A stretch of 64,000 nt of DNA, from contig OY755042.1 of the NCBI GenBank assembly GCA_963576565.1, positions 13,680,262 through 13,744,261 on the forward strand, written 5' to 3'. The position numbers and the translations under genes are program-made. Position 1 is the first letter of the stretch, and the number at the start of each line of letters is the position of its first letter. The DNA is from Aspidapion aeneum. Taxonomy: Eukaryota > Arthropoda > Insecta > Coleoptera > Brentidae. The notes beneath the pieces were generated by a model that was given only the letters and a program-made list of their open reading frames with translations, searched no databases and was not told the origin of the DNA. Shown one piece after another: positions 9,816 through 21,200 of this stretch.

Positions 9816-12600
9816 AAATTTTATTAAAAAAAATTTAATTTTGTCATAATTTATATATGTACATTAATATTCCAAAAGCAAGGCAGATAGCCAAATTTTT
9901 TTTAGCTATAATAATAGCCACTTTTCTTGCGTAGAATTAAGTAATATACTCAGTTTAAAAAAAAATGTAAACTCATAAAATAACTACAATAACTTAAAAA
10001 AAATATTGTGACAATTTTTTTTTAGTTTTTTCCTTTTTTGGACATGTTTTCAAATGTTACCTTTTTTATTTCGTCAAAAAGTATATCTCAATGCCAAAAA
10101 CTGAGTACCAGCAGAACTGGATACGATGATTTTCTGAAGGAGAAATTTCATTTAAAAATAAAGTGTTTTTGAGCGGAAAAAAGAAATATCTTAGAAACTT
10201 ATAATATTTTTTGTTTGTAAAATATTGTAGACATTTAGCACCGAAAGAGCTCTACTCTTACTAAGTTTTGTTAAACTGATAATATTTTTGCAAAAATAAA
10301 AAATAAAAAACAAAAAATAATAAAAATGTTCTCGAACATTTTGAGGTAGTGGGCTTTTTTTTCTCCGACGTCAACTTTCACCAGAAATCACAATAATACG
10401 ATTCCCTGCCCATTTTTACCCCCCCAAACCTAACGCGCAACGCCCCTGCTCACGCATTTATTTTTGTTAACTTCATTTTTCGTCGCTCTACAATTTCCAA
10501 TGCTTCAAGTTCTGTTAATAATTTTCTTTTTTTTTACCTTAAAATATGGTAATTATACTGGCCTATTAGTAAAATGCGAAACTAAAAATAGGATTATCGA
10601 TTATAATGATTTATGGAATTTTCCAGAAAGTGTCTACCTATTTTTTGTCTAAAATTGGTTTATTTAAATTTAAATAAAATTTTTAGATAAAAAGCCTTTT
10701 TTCATTTATTGGCTTATTTTTTATCCCGAAATATGGAGCTCACATTTTCTCGATCTCTCCCATATCCAGCTTGTCGAACATTGAATATTCACCTAACCAT
10801 TCACATTGTTTTGTCAAGGTTGTCACAAATTCAATGGTTTTTGTGGGTGTAGAGTTTTTCGAGTATACGAGATAAAACAAATCACCCCCGAGACGCCTAA
10901 AGTTATTTAAAATTATATCTTGATATAGCAAATCGTTTTTAAACTACGGGGGTCTTCTGATAGAGTCTTATAACTTAGAAGAGGAGAAAAAGCAAGTCCA
11001 ATTGTTTAGGTTAAGTTAGTAAAGCTTAACTGGATACTCACAAGCCAATTTTCAGAGGCAATTTAGCGTCCTTGAATGTATCAGATATCGGCGAAAGCCG
11101 TGAACAAAATCCATATATGGGATCCGTTTTGCCCATAGACCACCAAAATTAACAGTAAATAATTGCGAAAAATTTGATCAAAATTGTAAAGATAACACAA
11201 ATGGTACATTTTCAAAGCCACACTACAAAAAAAGTAAGTTTTACTAATCCAGTTTTAAGACAAACAAAATACTAAACTTGTTATTTCTTCTTTTTTAAGT
11301 TATAAGACATTAAAGATGGCCCTTGGCAGAAGGCGCTTTGTCTGGCACGCTCGAAATATTAAAACGTGCTATTTTATAGTTGATATTTTGTTATTGAATG
11401 GCTTATTTACTCAATTGTTTGAACTGCCGTAAAATTGCTTTCAAAAATATATCAATCTCATTATTATTTTTATTATTATGTTTATTTATTTTTAAAATGC
11501 CGTTTTAATGATTTTTTTTTTCTGAAAGACAAATAAAATATAAAATAAACATAATTATTAAAAAAACACAGGAATTTAAAGTAACCATAACACATTAAAT
11601 ATTATTCAGACGAGTATTTAGTAAGACCTTAAGACATTGTAGACCAGGTTTAAGTATCAAGTCTATAGACTTGATACCGACCGGTTTAAGTGTATTTTTT
11701 TAATACTCACAGGTCAAATAACTGCAAAGATTTGGTTCACCCTAATGTGCAATATCTAGTAGTAGATAGTAAGCATTTCTTAATGAGTTTCATCTCATAT
11801 AAATTCAAATTAACCTTAGAAATAAAGAAAAACCACACAAACATTTTGTAACGAAATTTCATTTTTTTGAAATTTAGTCCGTGCAGTCGTAGGATTCCCG
11901 TTAAACATAGTCTCAAATTGTAGTACCACCCCTGAGGGGTGGTTTAAAGATCGAAAAACAATAGAAATAATCCATGATTGACAAAAAACTTATATACAAA
12001 AATATTCAAAGCTAAATAAAACATAAATAACTTAAACCTATATCTGTAGATGCATTACCGTATTAAATACGTATCAATATTTAAATACTGTAAAAAGCAC
12101 AAGATATATTAGAATCCCTTTTCAATTACACATTAACCAAAACAATCGACCATCGGTTTAATCGTCGCTAACTTGTCTAAAAAATTTACATATAAAATAT
12201 AGCGGACAGCTAACACTGACTTACACATTTTTTATTCGACATTTCCTAGTGACGTTTGGAGGTGGTTTAAATATGGTCACCATTTTTAAACCAAAATATT
12301 TTATTATTTTTATTTATAACCTTTGTGTGGAAATAATGTCTTTGTTACAACAAAAAAGAATACACATATCGCAAGGTATTTATGAACAATTTATATAAAT
12401 ATTAAAAACTATTGCATTCACGGCAAAACTGAATTAAACCTTCAACCAAAATCTAGACTTGTAGACTTAGGATTGTAGCATTTAGCACTTTAGACCCTTT
12501 AGTAAATACTGGTGTAAGTGTTTAAAAAAAAATTACTTTGATTTACGAAATCAATAAAAAAAAGCCATAATGTAGATAAAATGTTTATGAAAATCAGTTT
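9816..12600. other. AT-rich intergenic DNA with a short perfect palindrome
   Basis: No gene recognised. The only clear structure is a perfect 24-bp palindrome at 11654-11677 (half-site GTATCAAGTCTA). The remainder is low-complexity A/T with scattered short inverted repeats. Confidence 0.4.
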
Positions 12601-12661
12601 AAAGCCGCTATCCAACGCAAATTTGTGCGATATGACAAACTAGGTTCATAATTTGCCATAC

Positions 12662-12700
12662 CACGTGTCACGTGTGAATCTAAAGTTTGGTGCTCACGTG
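12662..12700. promoter_or_regulatory. Cluster of three CACGTG E-boxes
   Basis: CACGTG occurs at 12662-12667, 12669-12674 and 12695-12700, three in 39 bp of otherwise AT-rich DNA, about 2.3 kb past the tinman stop codon. CACGTG is the site bound by Myc/Max, MITF and CLOCK-type bHLH proteins. Use here is inference. Confidence 0.3.
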
Positions 12701-12923
12701 CAGTGCAGTATGGTTTGCGCATGGTTTGCGCTTTCCCGCATATTGTCATTTTTGTCAGTAAATTTAATCAGAATAAAAGATTTGGTTTGCTTGACGGAGT
12801 GCTTGCAAAATATTTCAACGAAATTCAGACACCGAAAAAACAATACTTTAAGAAAAGTGGATCTTTTGAAATTTGTTTACTTGTAACCAGGGAACATTCC
12901 TTGTTTTAAGAAATTAAGTGATG

Positions 12924-13150
12924 CTACCCGATCACAAACGACCGCGTTCGGAATTCAGAGACCGCCGCGCCGCACACCATCTGTAGAGTCCGCGCAGCGA
13001 GAGTTGAAGCCACCCACGTCACGGCTGTTTCGGTGATCCGCACGACACTGTCCGACCGCAAGTAGGCGTATACCAAGATAAAATTGATGACGTGCGTGGC
13101 ATCAACTTTCGCTGCGACTACATCATGCAGTTTGTTTACTATGTGCATGC
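12924..13150 (-). CDS. Unassigned GC-richer open frame, possible exon
   Basis: The frame reads from 13148 (MHIVNKLHDVVAAKVDATHV...) to a stop at 12924, in a CpG-rich island within AT-rich DNA. A splice-acceptor-like run ttttttcag lies directly upstream, ending about 13154. The peptide contains a hydrophobic stretch (INFILVYAYL) but no domain I recognise. It could be an exon of an unrecognised minus-strand gene or part of a decayed element. I see no start or donor that decides it. Confidence 0.2.
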
Positions 13151-13248
13151 AGCGCTGAAAAAATGCATTCTTACATTTTATTACAAAAATATAGACTGGG
13201 CACCTCTTATCAGAAATTTATGGTAAGTTTGGAATATAATTTTATAGG

Positions 13249-13441
13249 CAGTGGCGTATATATGGGGGGGGCCTGGGGGGTCCGGGCCCGGGCCCCCCAC
13301 GAAGCTAAGATTTTTTTGGATATTTTCCACATATTTCATGAATACAAACATAATATAGCATAAAATACAGCCTCATGAGGTCTCGGCCCCCCCAAAGCTG
13401 TCTCGGGCCCACCCCGAAACTTTTTTCTTTATACGCCACTG
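13249..13441. mobile_element. hAT-type miniature element (193 bp)
   Basis: Starts CAGTGGCGTATA and ends TATACGCCACTG, flanked by a perfect 8-bp target duplication TTTATAGG (13241-13248 and 13442-13449). Inside are a G-rich run and a C-rich run that can pair (GGGGGGGCC... and ...GGCCCCCCC). 8-bp duplications and CAGTGGCG ends are typical of hAT superfamily non-autonomous elements. Confidence 0.88.
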
Positions 13442-13581
13442 TTTATAGGTAACCAGATAAATAACAAACTCATAAAAAGATCTACCATTATGTTGTTATT
13501 TGTATTTTTCTTTGTAATGTTTATTTGCTTCATACCTAGATACTACCTAAAAAAATATCAAAAATATAAAGATCGACTTAG

Positions 13582-13830
13582 ACGGTTTCGATTTGCATAA
13601 TTACATAGAGCAGAAATGAGTAAGTGTAATGCGTTTAACCTTGGATTCAACTGTCTCAGCTTTTGAGATATTGCGTAACTCTGCATAATGCATAAACCAG
13701 GTGCACATGTTTACAATACCTGCAAATATCAAAATAACTAAAACAGAAAAGTCGTCAATTCGGCTGTCCCAAGGAGGAACATAATAATTGGCATTCAAGA
13801 AGAGGTCATTAAACTCTTTTTAGTCTATTT
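13582..13830 (-). CDS. Unassigned open frame with a hydrophobic segment
   Basis: An open frame reads KEFNDLFLNANYYVPPWDSR then IDDFSVLVILIFAG, with a membrane-like hydrophobic stretch, followed by a possible splice donor CAG/GTATTG near 13718. No start codon other than TTG, no recognised domain, no clear acceptor. It may be chance or a fragment of a gene. Confidence 0.15.
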
Positions 13831-13953
13831 TGTTTATTATATAATTTTTATTATTAAGCACCAGCTAAATCTTAATGCCATCCTTGTTTGGTAGTTACTC
13901 GGTCTGCGCCCTGACAGAAACTATGCATTGAGTAAATAGACAAAGAAAAGTTT

Positions 13954-14940
13954 AGCATAACAAAAACATTCCATGTAAAAAAAAGCCAAGTACGCCAATG
14001 GTATTCCGTAAAAAATATTGAGATAAAAGTAAAGCCAAGTCTCCAATACAAATTTCAAAATGAAGCACTGTGCCTAATAGTCATTTGCAGCCGTTATAGC
14101 CAAGTTTAGAAAAACATTTCCAAACTAGTAAGAACTGGTAAGAACCTTTTATTTTGAAATTTGTATTGGAGAACTTGACTTTACTTTTATCTCAATTCTT
14201 TTTACGGAATACCATTTTCGCTTACTTGGCTTTTTTTACTTAGAATGTTTTTGTTATGATTTCACTCCTTTTTTCAATGATTTGGATAATATTTTAGTTT
14301 TAAAGTTGTAAAATCTGCGGAATATTGTTTAAAATTTTGCAATGCCTTATTTAAAATTTTGAGGTTTAATTTCTTTCCAATGGTTTTTTCATAGTACCTA
14401 TCAGCCTTCCAAAGCTCAGCTCTCGAGCGTTTCTGGAAGTCGGCAATGTTACTTTTAAATAACTTTACATTTAATAGAGGAGAGAAGTAAATTAAAAGGT
14501 CCTATCAGTCTTTAAAAGCTCAGCTCTCTAGCGTTTCTGGAAGTGGGCAATGTTACTTTTAGATAACTTTACATCTATAGGAGAAGGGAGTAAATTAGAA
14601 TTTTGGGGCTTTTAAAAATTTTTCAAGGGTTTGGTCATAATTTCTATCAGTCCGCCAAATTTCAGCTTTGTAGCATGTCTGGAAGTACTGTAGAATTTTG
14701 ATGATCTATACATGAGATAGTGAGTGAGTGTGTGGCAATTTCAACGTTTCTTTAAATTTCTTAAACACTTTACTAACTTATGGAAGTCCATGAAACTTGG
14801 AGGGATTGTTAACTCTATGACGGTCTACGACTGTCAAAAGTTGGAGTTTCGTAGCTCATTCCGAAGTAGTGTTTTAGATAGGTAAAAGGTGCTACAGCAG
14901 TTGCGCGAACTTGGCGAGGCACTACCGTGCCCTCAGATAC
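13954..14940 (-). mobile_element. Helentron-like repeat Y, copy 2, in the tinman 3' region
   Basis: Reads on the minus strand from GTATCTGAGGGCACGG (14940) through two to three units containing 'agagctgagctttggaagg' (near 14420, 14525, 14660) to the inverted-arm end (about 13954-14255). Same order of parts as copy 3 at 61609-63102. Its left end is only 87 bp beyond the tinman stop codon, so the mature 3' UTR of that gene probably ends within or just before it. Confidence 0.7.
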
Positions 14941-15026
14941 TATGATCTTTTCTAAAAAGCAATTACTGTGTTAATAGTTGGGACAGCTGAACTGATGCCG
15001 CATGAAGGCGTCATTTTTTAGACCAA

Positions 15027-15252
15027 TTAATTAAATCCAGAAATATAATCATTATATCGTGAGCGACTGCTGAAATAAAATTCGTTGCTGTTGTACATTT
15101 GAGAACTGTGGTGGTTTTCCATGTAAGAATCAGAAACACCGACAGGTGGCGCAACTGGCATGCAAAAGTTGGGACTGTGCATATTTGATTTCTCTTGAAC
15201 TTCTTTTTTCTTGGCTTCGGTTTGTTCTAGTTTAAGTCTTTTGCTTTTATAT
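15027..15252 (-). CDS. tin: tinman exon 3 (end of homeodomain and C-terminus)
   Basis: Acceptor tttgttttag ends at 15253. The exon opens with A, completing Arg-53 of the homeodomain, then [16 protein letters not shown], and finishes YISGFN with TAA at 15029-15027. It supplies homeodomain residues 54-60, the basic tail, and a Ser/Tyr/Asn-rich C-terminus of about 67 residues. It lacks an in-frame ATG near its start and becomes meaningful only through the splice to exon 2. Confidence 0.93.
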
Positions 15253-18200
15253 CTAAAACAAAAATATATCGTAAATAAATCAACTAGCTTTATTTCTCTT
15301 CCATTTTTTGTGCAGTGTTGAGTATTAAGCGCCCATCCTTAAATTACGTAACGCTCAAGGGGAGGGGGAAGGGGGGGTTTGGCTTTGCGTTACACTCATT
15401 GTTTTTTATTGTGTTTTTTCTTGAAAATGCGTTACGAGGGGGGGTCAAAAATCCTGAATTTTTGCGTTACGTAATTTAAGGACGTTCCCTAAGAGCGTTT
15501 CACTCATCAGGTTCTACTGGATGCGTTTAGAGAAATACTGTCAAAAACTGCGTTTTCATGAGTTACTACAGGTAACTTATGAGCAAACCTAGGAATTTGA
15601 TTTAAGGGGGGGGGGGATTTTTCGCGTTTTGCATAGTGCCCAGGAGAATGGGAAAATTAGGCACTGCCTACTAACCGCGGCTAATTCGTCTCCGAGCCTA
15701 CTTGTGCCGGCGGCGCCGAACCGATTCGTCGCCGTGTCGATTCGCCGCCGGCCGTCGTATTTACAGTTTGCAATTTAATATTTGTTTTCACAAAAGTTCA
15801 AAATGGCGGATCCAAAATCGCGGACTTTCATATTTATAAACCGATATGCCTGTATTAAATTTGAAACTTTGGGGTGTTTAAGGTCGCTGATTTCGATTTT
15901 TAAATTAAACTTAAAAATCACTAAAATGGAGAGTTCAAAATGATGGATTTGAATTTGAACCTCTTTATTTATTATATGAGAAAGAACACGATCTGAAAAT
16001 GGCATTTTGCGCACGCTGTGTGCAAAACGTTTTGCACACGCTTATGTCATTTTTGCGCACGCCTATGTCATTTCTGCATACGGGTCTCCCGTCATTGTGA
16101 TTTTTGTTGTTGTCACCCATCAATATAAGTTGGCTTAGTTCCGTAGCAACCGTCACTGCTCGTATGTTTTGTTGATTAGATACGTCAAAAAATTGTTGAA
16201 TTTTTAAAGTTTTGTTGTAAAAATGTCGGAAATAAATTAAAATTTGATTTTTCTTTCTTTATTAGCAGTCGTATAAAAAATATTGTAAAAAACTCGTTTG
16301 AAAACCTCTTTGCACTCTCCCTCGACTTGTAGACCTCGCCTTCGGCTCGGTCTACCAAACTGTCTCGATCGTGTGCAAAGAGTCGTTTTCAAACCTTGTT
16401 GTTTAAATAACTATTTATTTAAATGGGCACTCCGGGTGACTCTGATTAGTCAGAAAGTTACCTGGTAACCTATCCTCTACAGACCTTGCGTCAAACCTAT
16501 CAAAGTTCATTGGCGTTTCACTGAAATAATTTATGTTGTCAGTGGTGAGTTGGTCATTTTCCGACGCTTATGAATTAAACCGACGTTTATGAATTAACAA
16601 GGACGGAATGCGCGTCTCTCTCTAAACAAGGCTAGAGTATAGAGGACGGATATTTCCCTCCTTTGATTTTGACTTAAATAAATTTGCCATTGAAAAGTTT
16701 ATCGCGTCTCTATTTCTTTAAAATATGTCATACATACAGGGTCTCCATGTATAACATAGAAAATATCTGCTAAGAAATACACGTCTGTGTGCAATTCACT
16801 AACATAAGTACCCAAACATACAAAATGACTCGCCCAGGGTAGCTATTCTGTGTCTTGAACGATGTGATAGTTCCCATCACAGGCTTTGGCCAATGGCAAG
16901 TTTTAAATTAGCTCCGTGCCGTCCCATGCTATATGAAAAGACCTCCATTACGCAAGTTTCTCCTACGATCCGACCGAGAAACGTTTATTCGGTACGGGGC
17001 AGGAGAACTGATAATCACTTCAAGCGCGTAAAATTCACTAACTCTAAAGAGCGGGCGACTATGCCATTGGTCGAGACAAGTCATTTCGCACAACGCGCGA
17101 CCGCTCAGAGTTTGCCATTGGTTAAAGCGTGTGATGTGGATGGTCACATCTTTCAAGAGCCAGAATAGCTACCCAGAGGTTTTCAGACCCTTGACCTTTT
17201 TCTCTGCAAACTCATCTATCAGTTTCTCATATCTTAATTTCTCTTGCACCACAGAAATAATTTACTTTAACTTTTTTGCAAATTATTTAATTTTTCAGAT
17301 ACCGGCAAAATATTAAAATTTGGCTGCCCTCAGAAGGCTGTTGCCTGAGGCGGCCGCCTTGTTGCCTCACCCTTTGGCACGCCCCTGTTCGGATAAAACA
17401 AAGGCTTCTTAAAATATTCAGGTTTAGCGAATTAAAATATTCAGGTTCAATTAGCGAAATCGAAAATTACTGTTAGGTAGGCCATATTTGCCTCCAGTAC
17501 CTTGTCATTTCCTAAATGGTCTAAAAGATTAAAAAAAATTCACAAATTAAGGAAAACCAATCTATTTAAGGACATACCTTCTATTTTGAAACCAAATTTT
17601 GATTTGTGTTGGCGTCAGTTTTAGTCCTTGAGCCATATGGTCCCTTTCGGGCGCCGAAAGGTACTTTTGCGTCTTGAACCTTTGTTCTAGCTCGTAAACT
17701 TGGGCTTGTGAAAATAGAACACGTGGTTTTCGCTTTGACCTCTGTCGTCCGGACTTCCGCAATTCGGTTTTTGAGCTGGTCACTTGTTGCTGCTCTGTAA
17801 AAAAAACCATCGGTTTTGGACAAGGATTTCTATAATATTTTTGAATAGACCAGGGGATGATGTCAAGATTGCATAATCACTCAGCCACCATCGCGTTTAA
17901 GGCTTAGCAAAAACCAAGTTAGTCACCAAAGTGTCCTTTGGGGAAACTGACTTTAAGATATTGACAAATTGAAAATAAGCTAACTTCTTAACGGAGAATC
18001 GCATCAATATACGGTTATGTTGTGGGAGCTTCCGTTTCTGAGATATATACAAAAACTGTTTTCAATTTTCAATCACTTGGAATGTGCTAATAGGGTAGGA
18101 AGGTATCAGATTACTTATAAGTTTTTTACTTTTTCAGATAAAATAATTGACAAAAAGCCATCACCAAATAAATAAATAATTTCTTAAGACGACTTACTAG

Positions 18201-21200
18201 GTTTTTGTTTTGCACATCAGCATAAGGGGGAAAGTGGAAGCCAAATCGTTATCAGTGGCGGTTCCTCCATAAGTGCAAATTTGCATGTGCACGTGCACTC
18301 CCAAATTTTACTTAAAAAATATTAAAATTTGATCATTCTTTACTTAATAATTTCATCCTAAAGTTTCAATAAACCCCAAAAAGGAATTCACCAAAGACTT
18401 GAATACTAACTAGAAATGAATACCCGGTATGAATCTGTTTGTATTCATTTTCAAACCAGGATGCGGAGAATGGTGGATGCGTAGGCCGGCTCGCGCCATG
18501 CTTTACTCGACCCAAATTCTGTGCACCGTAGATTTTATGTGGTATTCTAATTTCGAAATATAAGAAGAAGGGACGACATGTGCAGAAATGGCGACGATAC
18601 CTTCCACGTCAAGGGTTACCTCAAATTGAAGAGATCGCTAAATTTCGCTTTATAATTTATTTCTAATAAAGCCTCCCCCCCGCGCCTTGCTTTGATCTAT
18701 GGATTAAATATCACGTGGTTGTCCCTTAGTCTACTTTTTTGGACAAGGACGTTTATTGTTTGGGAAGGGTGGCAATGTGTTATATATTATATGGATGATC
18801 AGCTATAAATTACACATAAAGAAGGCTTTATGTTGTGTAACTGATACTTTCCAAATATTTTCTAGGGGCGTAATATTTGAGGCGCCAACTCCTTAAAGCA
18901 ATTTTTTATTGTGAGTCTGTCGTCGCACGCCAGCGATTTACATGGTCTTTATTTTGGAGATAGTAAGGGTGAGGGAGGTTTACTATAGTCCAAATTGATT
19001 TTGTCCAAAATGTCATTTTTGTTTATTTTTGTTTAGTATATTACAAACAGCGGTGAACATAAACTTAAAAAAAAAGTAGTGTCTATGTATCCGTCACTGT
19101 CAATCAAAAAACATTGATTGGCAAAAATATCTACGCCTTACGTTTTTTTTGTCACCTGGTGACGTCATTACAAATGCGTATAATTTAGACTATATTTGTG
19201 TGAAGAAAATAGTTCACGGCAAAATAGTTTTTTTAAGTTTTTTTTTCAAAATGTTGTTTTTGAAAAACAACAGTTTTTGAACGAAAAGTTTTTCCACAAT
19301 TTATTTTTTAAGCATTTTTTTCGAAAACATTTATGCAATAGTAGAGGAGGCCATGAGATTTTTTGGAACTTATTTTATTAGTAAGCAAAAATTAATAGAA
19401 TGAAAAAATGTCTGTATAAACCATTGACTTCTATACCCTACGGGTAGACCCGGCATGGGCCAAAATTGCCATTATATCAAGCTTTTATCGCAATTGACCA
19501 AATACAAGTAAGAATTTAATGAGCAAAATAGGGATGAAAATAGAATTTCGGTTTGGTGAGTCCGGAAACATGCAACATCGCAAAAATATTCTATTTGCTT
19601 GTCTTGGATAAAAAAGGGCAGTGGCGGCGCAAAATAAAAATTTTGAATTCCACTAGAATTTTTTTATCAACAATTTTCTGTTTGAATAATAAATAATTCA
19701 TGAATACTTACTTGTGTGTGTTTACAAAATTCTCTTCAGTAAAAAAAAAGAGTAAAAAGAATTTCTAAGCATGCTAAGTGCAGTGGATGTATTAAAATTA
19801 TTGTTTTCATCTTAGAACTTTACAAATGTTGTACCTTCCAGGTAAAATATTTTCTTTCTTTGAACAAGGGTCTTCTTCAACTCTTCTTTTCTTGGGTGGA
19901 CTACAAGTTATGCTCGAGTCAGATGAAATTTCGGAACTAAAAATTTCAATTCGGAATGGGACAACCGGGCGCCGGGCCAACTCGGCGCCGCCAACAGGGC
20001 GCCACGCCGGGCCTAATGGGCGCCGGGCCAACTCAGCGCCGGACTATTTTTTTTTCGATAAAATGTGCAGATAAAAACAAAATAAATATGTTATTTATAC
20101 AAAACTTTCAACATCTATTAAGTCGAGTGTTGAAATTTGGTAGGTGTAGTGTTCTGCGACTTGAAACACCGCCAAGTTCCATATTCGATACATATCGATG
20201 CATAAATAAGAAAGTCCGCCATTTTGGATGCGCCATTTTAATTTTTTTAAGTTTGTTTTTCATCTGCACATTTTATCAAGAAAAAATATTTTAGTCCGGC
20301 GCCCAGTTGGCTCGGCGTCAAGTTGGCCCGGCGCCCAGTTGGCCTGCCGCCCAGTTGGTGGCGCCGAGTTGGCGGCGCCCAGTTGTCCTAGACTGCAACA
20401 CATTTCAGGGGTCTGGTACGTTTTACCACCTTTCTTAAAACTACGAAGTTTTTTGAAAAATGATAATTTTAGACCATTTTATAGTGATTTCTAAAAAAAA
20501 AATTGCGGACTATCGTTGATTTTGTTACAAAAATTGAAATTGAAACATTCTTAAAACCCCATTAAAACCCATACAAATTGCTACAAAAGAAGCATTTTCT
20601 CATTTCAAACTGAAACAAAACGGTCCCTGACGTCTATCAGCTGTCAACAAAAACTTGAAATAACTAAGGTCACTGATCGAAATCGGGTCAGTTTTTTTGG
20701 TCCTTTTATGAAAATGCACAATTTTTAAAAAAGCATGAAATTCAAAACAAAATCAAGAAAACTATGATTCCTACATTTTTACAAATAAAAATTAGTTTAA
20801 TTGAACATTATATCAATTTTTATTCCTTAAAACACTAAAAATTAATAATTATTTACTTTTTAAAAATTTATCGAAGGTATCGAAATGAACCAAATCAAAC
20901 CGAATCTAACGGTTCGGTTTGGTTCGGTTCGATTTGCTTAAACTGAACCGAACCTAACCGAATATAGCTAAACCTAACCTAAACAATCCTAGCGGAACCT
21001 AACCGAACATACTCAAACTGAACCAACCTAACCCAACCTAACCCAACCTAACCCAACCTAACCCAACCTAACCCAACCTAACCCAACCTATCCCAACCTA
21101 ACCCAACCTAACCTAACCCAACCTAACCCAACCTAACCCAACATTACCCAACCTAACCCAACCTAACCCAACCTAACCCAACCTAACCCAACCTAACCCA

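Larger units (their letters stand above)
15253..17577 (-). other. tin: tinman intron 2
   Basis: 2,325-bp intron in phase 2, inserted within homeodomain codon 53. It contains an AATTACGTAACG-type miniature element (15331-15490), GC-rich and ATGGCGGA-type repeats (15660-15970), small palindromes (16010-16400) and a CCAAT-bearing inverted-repeat element (16837-17174). No further coding sequence recognised. Confidence 0.85.

Noticed and set aside
16893..17168. 91-codon plus-strand frame and 75-codon minus-strand frame
   Set aside because: Both fall within the inverted-repeat miniature element with CCAAT boxes; no domain or splice context.
17562..17823. Homeobox frame as a stand-alone single-exon gene
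   Set aside because: The frame stops shortly after NRRY, and a donor site and matching exon 3 complete the homeodomain, so it is an internal exon of tinman.
19807..20494. Several open frames on both strands rich in RRPVG/APT-type residues
   Set aside because: They come from the GC-rich tandem arms of the foldback element; both strands are open for compositional reasons.
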